This document shows, piece after piece, positions 52,658 through 60,571 of a stretch of 64,000 nt of DNA (position 1 is its first letter; each line of letters begins with the position of its first letter). The translations under genes were made by a program, and so were the position numbers. Source of the stretch: Roseateles oligotrophus (GTDB lineage: Bacteria; Pseudomonadota; Gammaproteobacteria; Burkholderiales; Burkholderiaceae_C); the NCBI RefSeq assembly GCF_025717515.1, contig NZ_JAJIRN010000004.1, forward strand, positions 186,001-250,000, read 5' to 3'. The notes beneath the pieces are model-generated. The model was not told the origin of the DNA. It did no database searches and saw nothing but the letters and a program-made list of their open reading frames with translations.

Positions 52658-53743
52658 TCAGCGGCGCGACAACAGCGCCATCGTCAGACCAAAGGACAGC
52701 AAGGCCAGCGCATGACCCAGGCCGGCGGCGGCCAACCAAGACGGCCGCCCGCCCAGCACGGCGACACTGCGCAGCAACAGGCTGGCGGCCAACAGCGCCA
52801 GCGGTGCCAAGGCCCAGCGGCTCGGACGCGGGCGCAGGCCGGCCAGCGCCGGCAGCATGATGGGCGCATGGCCGAACACCATCGCGAAGACAAAACCCAA
52901 CCACAGCAGATGCCAGGCAATGCCGCCGGCATGGCCTTGGCCGGCCAAGCCCGCCAGCGCCGCCGCCAGCAGCCAGACATAGCCCAGCAACAGGCAAATC
53001 GCGGTATGGCCGGCCCAGCCGGGCATGCGCCATTGCAGCCGCGCCAAATCAAAGCACAGCAACCACAGCGCCAGCAGACCGAGCACCGACCAGCCCAGCC
53101 TGGCCGCCAACAACGGCGCCGGGCCCATCAACAAGGCCACCCCGGCCAGCAGCGCCCAGGCCAATAGAAACACGCGGCCGGCCCAAATCGGCAGCGGCCG
53201 CAAGCGCATCAACTCACGCCGCTCGCCGACAATCGTCAGCAGCAAAAACAAGCTCCAGGCCCAGCGCGCCTGCATCGATGCGGCCGACGCAAACGCCAGC
53301 GCCGCCCACAGCAAAGCCAAGGCCGCACTCGCTTCGACCGCCAAGGGCAGCGACAGCGCCCGGTGCCTGGCCGCCCACAGATAGAGATAGATCAGCCCAG
53401 CCGCCGCCAGGGCCCAGAGCCCGGCGGCCCATTGCGTGGTGCCCGCCAGGGCCAACAAACCGGCGGCACCCGACACCAAGGGCACCCAGACACCGCGCCG
53501 CAGCGCGACCACCCGCTCCAGGCTGATCAAGGTTCCGAAAAAGCCGGCCGACATCAGCGCGCCATGCAGCAACAAGGCCTGCGCCATCGGGCCCGCCTGT
53601 GCCGTGGCCAGGGGCAAACTGCCGAGCCTCTGCAGCCCGCCGGCCAGCGCGCCGAGCAGATTCAACAAGGCCAGCAAGGCGCAGATCAGAATCCATCCGC
53701 GCGGCAGCGGGGCCGGGCCAAAGCGACGCGGCGGTTTGCTCAT
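52658..53743 (-). CDS. Conserved polytopic membrane protein of the NO-response operon
   Basis: Protein of 361 residues with about 10-11 hydrophobic helices, rich in Leu, Ala and Trp. Conserved-looking polar patches inside the helices are LLHGALMSAGFFGTLISLER and FAMVFGHAPIMLPALAG. Each contains a His that could bind heme or metal. It resembles NnrS in layout but not clearly in sequence. It overlaps the DUF59 gene start by four bases and is the last gene of the NsrR-linked operon. The function is unknown. Confidence 0.72.
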   Translation of the reverse strand: MSKPPRRFGPAPLPRGWILICALLALLNLLGALAGGLQRLGSLPLATAQAGPMAQALLLHGALMSAGFFGTLISLERVVALRRGVWVPLVSGAAGLLALAGTTQWAAGLWALAAAGLIYLYLWAARHRALSLPLAVEASAALALLWAALAFASAASMQARWAWSLFLLLTIVGERRELMRLRPLPIWAGRVFLLAWALLAGVALLMGPAPLLAARLGWSVLGLLALWLLCFDLARLQWRMPGWAGHTAICLLLGYVWLLAAALAGLAGQGHAGGIAWHLLWLGFVFAMVFGHAPIMLPALAGLRPRPSRWALAPLALLAASLLLRSVAVLGGRPSWLAAAGLGHALALLSFGLTMALLSRR

Positions 53744-54075
53744 GCCGAGCCGCCACCCCAGGCAAAGCGCAGGCGCAGGGCGGGAGCCATGCGCTCGGGC
53801 GTCCAGACCTTGTCCCAGTCCATCTCCACCTCGATGCGCCAATCGGCGGGGCACAAGCGCTCGATCGCGCAGCCGGCATCCTCGATGATCTGGTCCGCCA
53901 TCGGGCAGGTGGCACTGGTCGGCACCAGCGTCAGCGCGGCCAAGCGCTCACCCAGCTCAAGGCTTTCGACCAGGCCCAGGTCGACGATGTTCTCGCCGAT
54001 TTCGGGGTCGGCAACGGCGCGCAGCGCTTGCATGATTTGCTCGCGCAGTGAAGAGAAGAGTTCGGATTCGTTCAT
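53740..54075 (-). CDS. DUF59 / MIP18-family iron-sulfur cluster assembly factor
   Basis: Protein of 111 residues with the DUF59 pattern: ALRAVADPEIGENIVDLGLV, then LVPTSATCPMADQIIEDA with the conserved Cys, and a Trp/Asp-rich end (VEMDWDKVWTPERM). Relatives (PaaD, SufT, MIP18) help install Fe-S clusters. Placement inside an NsrR/NnrS operon suggests a role in rebuilding or protecting Fe-S clusters damaged by nitric oxide. It overlaps both neighbours by four bases. Confidence 0.85.
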   Translation of the reverse strand: MNESELFSSLREQIMQALRAVADPEIGENIVDLGLVESLELGERLAALTLVPTSATCPMADQIIEDAGCAIERLCPADWRIEVEMDWDKVWTPERMAPALRLRFAWGGGSA

Positions 54076-55253
54076 GGCGGCATTCTCGCTGCAGGCCGGC
54101 GCAGCAACCAAGGCAGGTAGCGGCCGGCCCAGCCCAGGCCCAATAGGGCGAAACCGGCCGCGGCATAAGGCAGTAAAAAGCCCGCCGCTGCCGGCCAGAT
54201 CGCGCCGAACAGCCGCGCCAAAGTCAGCGCCTGCAGCAAGGCCTGCAAGACCCAGAGCCAGGCGTCCACGGCAACACTGCGACCCTGCTGGACGGCAGTC
54301 ACACGACTGACCATGGCCAGCAGCGTGCCGCCCATAAAGCCCAGGCTCAGCGCATGCAGCGGCGCCAGCCCCAAGCCCAGCTCGCTGCCAAGACCCAGGG
54401 CCGCGGCCGCCTGCGCCCAAGCCTCCAGCGCAAAGCTGAGGCCCAGCCACAAATAGCCGATATAGAGTTGCGCCACCAAGGGCGTGCGCCGGGCGGCGGC
54501 CAGTTCGGGGCGCCTGGCATCGCGCCACAACAGCAAGGCCAGCGCCGCGAAGCCAATTGCTGCGATGGCGGCCAGGCCGGCGCTCGGCCGCCGGCCGCTC
54601 AGCCCTGCCAACTCAAGCCCGCTGCGCGCCGCCAGGCCCGTCAACAAGGCCGCAAACAAGGCCGGGGCACGCCGGCCTTGCTGGTGCAAAAAAGGCGTCA
54701 GTCTTTGCAGCGCCAGCGCGAACACCCCGGCCACGCCCAAGCACAGCCCCAGGCGGGCGGCGACTTGCAGCAGCAAGAGACGGTCGAGGCCGATCGCCAG
54801 CGCCGCCAGCATTTGGCTCAAGCCGATCCAGGCCAGGCCGGCAATCAAACCCAGCGCATGCGGCGAGAAGCGCGCGGCGGGCAAGCGGCAAAGCAGCAGC
54901 AAGCGCAGCGCCAGGCCCGCCAGCAGCAGGCCTATCAGCAAGGCCGCGAGGGCGGCCACCAAGCGCAGGCCGAGGCCATCGGCCAGCAGCAGCGCGCACC
55001 AGGCCAGCCAGATTCCGGCGGCAGGCGCCCAAAGGCCGCGCGCCGATTGCGCGGGCAGGCCCAACCAGCGCGGCAGCGTCGTGAAGGCAAAGCCGGCAAT
55101 GAACAGGGGTATGACGCCCAAACCCATCAGCAAGCCGTGCAAGGCCGCGGCCGGCAGCAGCGTGGTCTGGCCGCCGCGCAAACGCAAGTACCACCACAAA
55201 CCCGCCACGGGCCAAAGCATTGCCGCGGCGCCGAACAGCGGGCGATGGGGCAT
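54072..55253 (-). CDS. NnrS-family membrane protein (first copy in leftward order: third gene after nsrR direction)
   Basis: Polytopic heme/copper protein family linked to nitric-oxide tolerance; 393 residues with about 12 hydrophobic helices. The family pattern is AALHGLLMGLGVIPLFIAGF followed by FTTLPRWLGL, and LHALSLGFMGGTLLAMVSRV near the C-terminus, with the conserved histidines. It lies 4 bases after nsrR and overlaps the DUF59 gene. The two NnrS copies in this operon are clearly different in sequence, so they are old paralogs. Confidence 0.85.
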   Translation of the reverse strand: MPHRPLFGAAAMLWPVAGLWWYLRLRGGQTTLLPAAALHGLLMGLGVIPLFIAGFAFTTLPRWLGLPAQSARGLWAPAAGIWLAWCALLLADGLGLRLVAALAALLIGLLLAGLALRLLLLCRLPAARFSPHALGLIAGLAWIGLSQMLAALAIGLDRLLLLQVAARLGLCLGVAGVFALALQRLTPFLHQQGRRAPALFAALLTGLAARSGLELAGLSGRRPSAGLAAIAAIGFAALALLLWRDARRPELAAARRTPLVAQLYIGYLWLGLSFALEAWAQAAAALGLGSELGLGLAPLHALSLGFMGGTLLAMVSRVTAVQQGRSVAVDAWLWVLQALLQALTLARLFGAIWPAAAGFLLPYAAAGFALLGLGWAGRYLPWLLRRPAARMPP

Positions 55254-55257
55254 AGGT

Positions 55258-55746
55258 TCAAGCTTCGCCGAGCGGCACCGGCGGCTTCAAGCTTGAAGCG
55301 CGGCGCGGCTTCGGCAGGCTGACAATGCTGCTGAGCTTGGCCCCGGACGGGCGCCTCAACAGGTCGGCCAGCGAATGGCGATCCAGCTCGGCCATGAAGG
55401 CGGCCAGCGCCGCGTTGACGATGCCGGTGAGGCTGCACATGCCGGTCAAATTGCAGCTATTGGCCGCACCCAAACATTCAACCAGGTAGAAGTCCGACTC
55501 GACCGAGCGCACCAGGTCGCCCAGCATCAGCTCGGCCGGCGGCAAGGCCAGCTTCATGCCCCCGCCCTTGCCGCGCACCGTGCTGATCCAGCCATGCTGG
55601 CCGAGTTGGTGGGTGATCTTGGTCAGATGCGCCTCGGAAATTCCATAGGCCTGCGCGACCTCGCCGGTGGTGCACAGGCGCTCAGGGTGCTGACCCAAAT
55701 AGATCAGCAGCCGCAGCGCGTAGTCGGTCATGGTGGTGAGTCGCAT
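55258..55746 (-). CDS. nsrR: NsrR, Rrf2-family nitric-oxide-sensing repressor
   Basis: Fe-S transcriptional regulator of 162 residues. The Rrf2 start MRLTTMTDYALRLLIYLGQH and winged helix (GEVAQAYGISEAHLTKITHQ) are typical of NsrR. The three cluster cysteines are Cys91, Cys98 and Cys104 in VECLGAANSCNLTGMCSLTG. NO destroys the cluster and lifts repression. It sits inside the operon that its own binding site precedes, so autoregulation is likely. The C-terminal tail after residue 140 is basic and longer than needed. Confidence 0.92.
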   Translation of the reverse strand: MRLTTMTDYALRLLIYLGQHPERLCTTGEVAQAYGISEAHLTKITHQLGQHGWISTVRGKGGGMKLALPPAELMLGDLVRSVESDFYLVECLGAANSCNLTGMCSLTGIVNAALAAFMAELDRHSLADLLRRPSGAKLSSIVSLPKPRRASSLKPPVPLGEA

Positions 55747-55760
55747 CGAATTCTCTCAAG

Positions 55761-56969
55761 TCAGCCCGGCAGGCCGTCAACCCTTGGCCGAATCAGCATC
55801 GGCGCATAACGCCACAAATAGATGGCAAACGACAGACTCCACAAGGCTGCGGACAACCATACCGCCTGCATCAAGGCGGCCGGCAGCAGCAGCGGCACGA
55901 ACACCCGCACCAGCCCTGCGCCCAGCATCGCCAGATAGGCCGCCAGTTCCACCGGCCCCGCCTTCAGTGGCCGGCCGGTATGGCCGAGCGCCGTGCGCGT
56001 GATCATGCCCAGCGTCATCAAGCCGATCAGGCCCACGGTTAGCGCATGGGTGGCCGGGCCCGAAGGCAGCAAGCCCAGCACTGCGGCTGCCCGCAAGGCC
56101 AGATGCAGCAGCAGCCAGGCGTAGGCCGCATGCAGCACCCAGACGAGCGGATTGCCCAGCGTCTTCCAGGGCTGCCAGAGCCACCAGCGCGCGCTGTGCG
56201 CCACCAGGGCCAAGATCAAAGCCGTCAGCAACACGGGACCGTCCATGCCCAGCCCATCGCTGGCGAGCACAAACAAAACGCTGCTCATGGCCACGCGCTC
56301 CAGCCTCTCATCGCGGCGCGCGTTCATGCCCGGCACCCCGTTGTTGGAGAACATCGGCAACACCCGCCCGGCCATCACGGCGATCATGAACAAGACGATG
56401 TCCAAGGCCAAGGGCAGACCCAGGCCGTTCGCCAATTGGCGCGGCAAAGGCAGCAGGAGGCCCATCAGGTTCAGATGCAAGGCGGCCACGGCCAAGCCCA
56501 TGGCGAACAGCAGGCCAACGAAGAAATAGTTGCGCTTGTTGCCGCCGGCCGCCAGCGCACGCCACAGACCCCAGGCCGCCGCCCAAGGCACGGCCACATT
56601 GACCAGCAGCGCCGGCCAGACCCAGGGCGTCAGCACCAGCACGCGGGCCAGCAACCACAAGCCGGCCAGAGCCATCAGCGGGCGCCCGGTCGGCGTCGCC
56701 TTGCCGGACCAATTGCGCCCGGCCGTGAACAGGAAACCGATGACGATGGCCAGCGCGTAGCCGAACACCATCTCATGCGCATGCCAGGCGGCACCGCGCA
56801 AGCCACCGGCGCTCAACAGCCCGCTGAACTGCAAGGCCCACAGCGGCACCGACAAAAGCGCCAGCAGCGCGGCCAGCAAATAAAAGGGCCGAAAGCCGAG
56901 ATCCCAAAGCGCCAGGCCTTGGCTGACCCGCGGCCGCGGCTCCTGCAGTTGAACAAAGACACTGCTCAT
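55761..56969 (-). CDS. NnrS-family membrane protein (promoter-proximal copy)
   Basis: Protein of 402 residues with about 12 hydrophobic helices. NnrS signatures are WDLGFRPFYLLAALLALLSV, AAWHAHEMVFGYALAIVIGF followed by LFTAGRNW, and MAGRVLPMFSNNGVPG. LGMITRTALGHTGRPL is near the C-terminus. The histidines in HAHEM and GHTGR are those expected for metal or heme binding. It is the closest copy to the canonical NnrS of denitrifiers. It follows the DUF2249 gene after 26 bases. Confidence 0.92.
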   Translation of the reverse strand: MSSVFVQLQEPRPRVSQGLALWDLGFRPFYLLAALLALLSVPLWALQFSGLLSAGGLRGAAWHAHEMVFGYALAIVIGFLFTAGRNWSGKATPTGRPLMALAGLWLLARVLVLTPWVWPALLVNVAVPWAAAWGLWRALAAGGNKRNYFFVGLLFAMGLAVAALHLNLMGLLLPLPRQLANGLGLPLALDIVLFMIAVMAGRVLPMFSNNGVPGMNARRDERLERVAMSSVLFVLASDGLGMDGPVLLTALILALVAHSARWWLWQPWKTLGNPLVWVLHAAYAWLLLHLALRAAAVLGLLPSGPATHALTVGLIGLMTLGMITRTALGHTGRPLKAGPVELAAYLAMLGAGLVRVFVPLLLPAALMQAVWLSAALWSLSFAIYLWRYAPMLIRPRVDGLPG

Positions 56970-56995
56970 CGAAGCTGCTCCGCTGAATTACTTGC

Positions 56996-57298
56996 TCAGG
57001 CGCCGCTGCAGCAGCCGCAGCAGGCCTTGGCAGCAGGCTTGCGGCTGACGCGAACCAGCCATTGCACGGGCCCCGCTTCCAGCGTCTGCCAATCAAACAG
57101 GCCCGGCCACATGGCCTGGAACTGGCCCTTCAGCGGCAGTGGCTCATGGTCGACCAGCAGATCGATCCAGCCCCCCACCGGCAAAGCCTCGAAATGCTGA
57201 AAGATCGTCGCATGGCGTTGGGCCGGAGGGATCAGCCGAACGTCGATGAGCGGCTTGATGGCTTGGCTGGGCGCCATGGGCTTGAAGTCGGTGTCCAT
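56996..57298 (-). CDS. DUF2249 domain protein with cysteine-rich tail
   Basis: Protein of 100 residues, first gene of the NsrR-linked operon. The DUF2249 pattern is IDVRLIPPAQRHATIFQHFE, then LPVGGWIDLLVDHEPLPLKG. The C-terminus carries four closely spaced cysteines in ACCGCCSG, which suggests metal, Fe-S or NO reactivity. DUF2249 proteins are often encoded beside NO- or nitrite-reduction genes; the function is unproven. The NsrR box lies 14 bases upstream of the start. Confidence 0.85.
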   Translation of the reverse strand: MDTDFKPMAPSQAIKPLIDVRLIPPAQRHATIFQHFEALPVGGWIDLLVDHEPLPLKGQFQAMWPGLFDWQTLEAGPVQWLVRVSRKPAAKACCGCCSGA

Positions 57299-57311
57299 AT
57301 CGTTCTTTCAT

Positions 57312-57334
57312 AAGTTGCATATTGAATGCACCTA
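57312..57334 (-). promoter_or_regulatory. NsrR box
   Basis: AAGTTGCATAT, one base, then GAATGCACCTA reproduces the 11-1-11 NsrR inverted repeat (AAGATGCATTT-n-AAATGCATCTT) with most positions matched. It stands 14-36 bases before the DUF2249 start, where it would overlap the core promoter of the six-gene operon. The AT-rich gap up to 57427 holds no gene. Confidence 0.82.
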
Positions 57335-57427
57335 TTGTGAAAGCAAACTTCACCAAAAGCAATATTCAAAATAGAACTTATGATCTAACGCAAACCGGAG
57401 GCCTTGCCGGCGGACCGCCCCCTAGCC

Positions 57428-58438
57428 CTACTCTTCGCCCCCGGCCTCGGTGCCGCTCGCGTCATTGTCCTTATTGGCTTGGCGAGCCAACTCAGCCTCC
57501 AAAGGCCTCAAAGCGTCGATCAAGGCTTGCGGTGACTTCGGTTCAACCAGGCGGAAGGCAGGTGGCGGCAAGGTACTCAAATAGGGCGGGCCGAACCAAT
57601 ATTGCTGCTCCTGGCGGCGGGCGACCGTCAGCACCGTCAAGGTGGCCAGGCCGGACAGCGCGGCCAGTGCCAGCCAAGGCCGGGCTCGCGGCCAGACCAA
57701 GCTGGCGTGCCACCACAGCAGCGCCGCCAAGCCTGCGGGGAAGACCATGGCATCCAGCACCAGCAAACGCGGCCAGGACATGGCGAAAGCGAGCACCGGC
57801 AGGCTGATGCCGATCAGATGCAGCGCCGTGACGGCGATCAAAGCCCGGCGCAGATGGGTCACGAAGGGAAAACGGTGTTGGAACAACTGCGTCACCAAAG
57901 ACCACAGCCCGGCCCAGCCCAGCAAAACCACCAAGGGCCCCAAGACCGCGCTGCTGTAATCGACCCAGGGCGAACCGGGATTCAGCTCCGACCAACGATC
58001 AAACCACAGCAAGCCCAACCAGAGCAGCAGCAAGGCCGGTACCCAAGCGGCAGCGACTTTCGCCGCGCGCTGCTGATGCTGCTGCAACGGCAACTCGGGC
58101 GCCAGGGGCTCGGCATTGCTGCGCCAGCGCAAATGGCTAGCGCCGAGCTGAAAGTTCGACATGCCGCCCAAGGCAGCGGCATCTCCCGCTTTGAGGCGCC
58201 GCTCGCCCATCCAGCCGCCGTTGAGGCTGGGCATCAGCAGCAAGTTGGCAACGCCTTGTTCATCCCATTGCACTTGCGCATGCTCGGCCGCCAAGTGGAC
58301 ATCATCAAGCACCACATCGCATGCAGGCGAACGCCCGATACTGGCCGGCCAGCGCGTGATGCGCTGCACCTGCCGCACCAAGCCATCACGCCCGAGGACT
58401 TCGATGACCGCAATCAGTTGTTCTTGGCGCTGATCCAT
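57428..58438 (-). CDS. FHA-domain membrane protein
   Basis: Protein of 336 residues. Residues about 10-105 form a forkhead-associated domain: SIGRSPACDVVLDDVHLAAE with the phosphothreonine-binding Arg/Ser, then SLNGGWMGERRLKAGD. About five membrane helices follow (about 130-280). The tail is acidic and ends NDASGTEAGGEE. FHA domains bind phosphothreonine peptides, implying Ser/Thr phosphorylation, but no such kinase is in the window. Its start overlaps the serine protease gene by 25 bases. Confidence 0.82.
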   Translation of the reverse strand: MDQRQEQLIAVIEVLGRDGLVRQVQRITRWPASIGRSPACDVVLDDVHLAAEHAQVQWDEQGVANLLLMPSLNGGWMGERRLKAGDAAALGGMSNFQLGASHLRWRSNAEPLAPELPLQQHQQRAAKVAAAWVPALLLLWLGLLWFDRWSELNPGSPWVDYSSAVLGPLVVLLGWAGLWSLVTQLFQHRFPFVTHLRRALIAVTALHLIGISLPVLAFAMSWPRLLVLDAMVFPAGLAALLWWHASLVWPRARPWLALAALSGLATLTVLTVARRQEQQYWFGPPYLSTLPPPAFRLVEPKSPQALIDALRPLEAELARQANKDNDASGTEAGGEE

Positions 58439-59802
58439 GCGAAGCCCTCCAGGTAATGCGCGCTCAATTTCAAGGCGTTGTCGAAGCTGACGCCGCGGGC
58501 ATCAAAGCGCCCCAAAGCGCCCTCGGTGCTGCCGTCAACGGTCGTCACCAGCACGCTCAAATCATGCAGCCCGGTGAGCTTGCGATAGGCACGCAAGCAA
58601 ACCACCGCCCGCAGTGGTAAACCGTCCCGCGAGATGAAGTCCTCCTTGCAAAAAGGCGCGGTGCGGTACTTGTCTTCGCGACCCAGTCGCTCATTGCGAA
58701 AGCTGCCCGAATACTGCTTGGCGAAGCGGATCGCGCCAAGTTTGCTGCCGTCATAGGCCTCGTGCGACATGTCCAGATAGCCGGTCTGCAGCGCACCGCT
58801 GACGAACACCGCATGCTCCATCCGGCATTGCGAACGCTGAAACTCCAGGCCCTTGGTGTCGGCCGGCGTGCCCCGCCCCCAGCAGCGCATGAACTGTTCT
58901 TGCGGCACAGGTAACTGGTAATGTGCATGGCCAGCACTTGCCCAAGGCTGAGCCAGGAAGCGCTGAGTCAACTCGGCCTGATAAGCCATCAACTGCTCGC
59001 GCAAACGCGGCCAGGCGGGCGCCGTCAAAGGCTTGGCGCCGCGGCTGCGCTCAAGCAGCGCTTGCGCATACTGACCCGGCACCAGAAAACTCATCTGCTG
59101 CGCGAAGGACATCACCGACACATTGACGCCGACAACGCGGCCTTCTTCATCGACCACCGGCCCGCCGCTCATGCCCGGGTTGATGCCGCCCGAGAAGTAG
59201 ATCAAGGGATCAAAGCTGCGCTCGACCAGGCCGTTGTAATTGCCCTCGACGACGGCAAAGGCAATGTCGTGCGGGTTGCCCATCGAGTAGATGCGGTCAC
59301 CCTTGGACAAGGGCATGGTGGGCGGGCGGAAGTTCAGCACGCCGCGCTCTTTCAAGGCGCCGGGCACGGTGCGCAGCAAAGCCAGATCGCGGCGCACATC
59401 AAAGTCGATCAATTCCAATTGCCCTTCTTGGCCATCGGTGCTGGCGAAGCGCAGGCGATAACGCTCAGGCTCCAGGGCAAACTGGCTGATGACATGGTAA
59501 TTGGTCAAGACATGCCCATCGGCGCTGACCAAGAACCCCGAGCCGACCGAGGCCTGGCTGTTCTGCGTCTTGAGCAGGGTGCGGATCTGCAGCAGCTGCG
59601 ATCGGGCATCCTCATAAATTCGCCGCGCACTGGCCGACACCTGGGCCGGCGGTGCCGAAGCAGCGGCCGAGGCAGGCGCGGCGGGAGCCGGCGCATTCGG
59701 CTGCGCAAGCGCCGCCATGCCAAACGACAAGACAATGGCCGCACAGCAACGCTGGCCGGCCCTAAAACCAGATCGAAAAATCAGCAAGCGATTCCCCCGC
59801 AT
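58414..59802 (-). CDS. Exported trypsin-like serine protease (S1 family) with unknown C-terminal domain
   Basis: Protein of 462 residues. A signal peptide or anchor occupies 1-34, followed by an Ala/Pro linker. The trypsin-like domain has the triad His103 in LTNYHVIS, Asp139 in RRDLALL and Ser212 in NPGMSGGPV. No PDZ domain follows. Instead, residues about 260-462 form an unrecognised region with five cysteines (MRCWGRG, QCRME, FCKED, VCLRA and others), fitting a disulfide-bonded periplasmic domain. It is co-transcribed with the FHA membrane protein. Confidence 0.85.
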   Translation of the reverse strand: MRGNRLLIFRSGFRAGQRCCAAIVLSFGMAALAQPNAPAPAAPASAAASAPPAQVSASARRIYEDARSQLLQIRTLLKTQNSQASVGSGFLVSADGHVLTNYHVISQFALEPERYRLRFASTDGQEGQLELIDFDVRRDLALLRTVPGALKERGVLNFRPPTMPLSKGDRIYSMGNPHDIAFAVVEGNYNGLVERSFDPLIYFSGGINPGMSGGPVVDEEGRVVGVNVSVMSFAQQMSFLVPGQYAQALLERSRGAKPLTAPAWPRLREQLMAYQAELTQRFLAQPWASAGHAHYQLPVPQEQFMRCWGRGTPADTKGLEFQRSQCRMEHAVFVSGALQTGYLDMSHEAYDGSKLGAIRFAKQYSGSFRNERLGREDKYRTAPFCKEDFISRDGLPLRAVVCLRAYRKLTGLHDLSVLVTTVDGSTEGALGRFDARGVSFDNALKLSAHYLEGFAWISAKNN

Positions 59803-59828
59803 CTCACAATTGCGCGATGCTAGCCGGT

Positions 59829-60542
59829 TTACCCACGCGCTGCAGGGCGGAAAACACCGGTGTCCGCATAGAAGTTCTCGTCTTCATTGCCCGCCCACCA
59901 AGCCGGCACGCCCAGCACCGGCAAGGGGTGAAAGGGCTTGCCGGCCAGCCAGGCCGGATCAAGCGGCGCGTCGATCAAAGCCGCGCAACCGTCCAAAGGC
60001 ATGACCAAGACATGGGCACAGATCGGCTTGCGCGGCTGCATCAGTTTTTCAAGCAAGGCATGACCGATCAAATGCAGCCTCGCCTGCGCCCACAGCGGCC
60101 GCAAATGGATGAATAGGCGCTGCCAATCGCGCGCCACCAAGGCCTCACACAGCTCAGGCGGAGCTTGCAGCAGGGCGGCGTTTTCATCCACCACCGTCAA
60201 GGCATCGCGCAAGCGGCCGCGCTGCGCCTGCACGCCGCCGCTGACGGCCAAGGCCTCTATATGCGCGGCGTTCAGCCCCGTCTTGAGCTCGGGCCAATGC
60301 AGCCAGATCAGGCCGTTCAGCAAGTCATGCAGGTTGTCGCGGGTCGGCACGCAAGCGCTGCGGTGAATGAAGGCCTCATAGGCCTCGCCGGCCGGCAGAT
60401 CCGCTTGCGCGACGAAACACAAATCCCCATGGCTCAGCCGAATCGGCCGCTCGGGCAGCCGGCGGTTGAGCGCCTCGGCAACCGTGGCGCCCGCCCGCAA
60501 GTCCGCGGTCAAGGCCTCGCCGGTCTGCCGGTAAGGCGCCAA
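59829..60542 (-). CDS. DUF3025 domain protein
   Basis: Cytosolic protein of at least 237 residues of the DUF3025 family. Typical parts are EAYEAFIHRSACVPTRDNLH, then LLNGLIWLHWPELK, and HALLEKLMQPRKPICAHVLV. The function is unknown. The first usable start codon is a TTG at 60542. The frame remains open upstream into the end of pyrC with a family-like lead (WSLDWSAAWLAPYR) but no ATG, GTG or TTG, so a CTG start or coupling to pyrC is possible. Confidence 0.85.
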   Translation of the reverse strand: MAPYRQTGEALTADLRAGATVAEALNRRLPERPIRLSHGDLCFVAQADLPAGEAYEAFIHRSACVPTRDNLHDLLNGLIWLHWPELKTGLNAAHIEALAVSGGVQAQRGRLRDALTVVDENAALLQAPPELCEALVARDWQRLFIHLRPLWAQARLHLIGHALLEKLMQPRKPICAHVLVMPLDGCAALIDAPLDPAWLAGKPFHPLPVLGVPAWWAGNEDENFYADTGVFRPAARG

Positions 60543-60571
60543 CCAAGCGGCGCTCCAGTCCAGGCTCCAGT

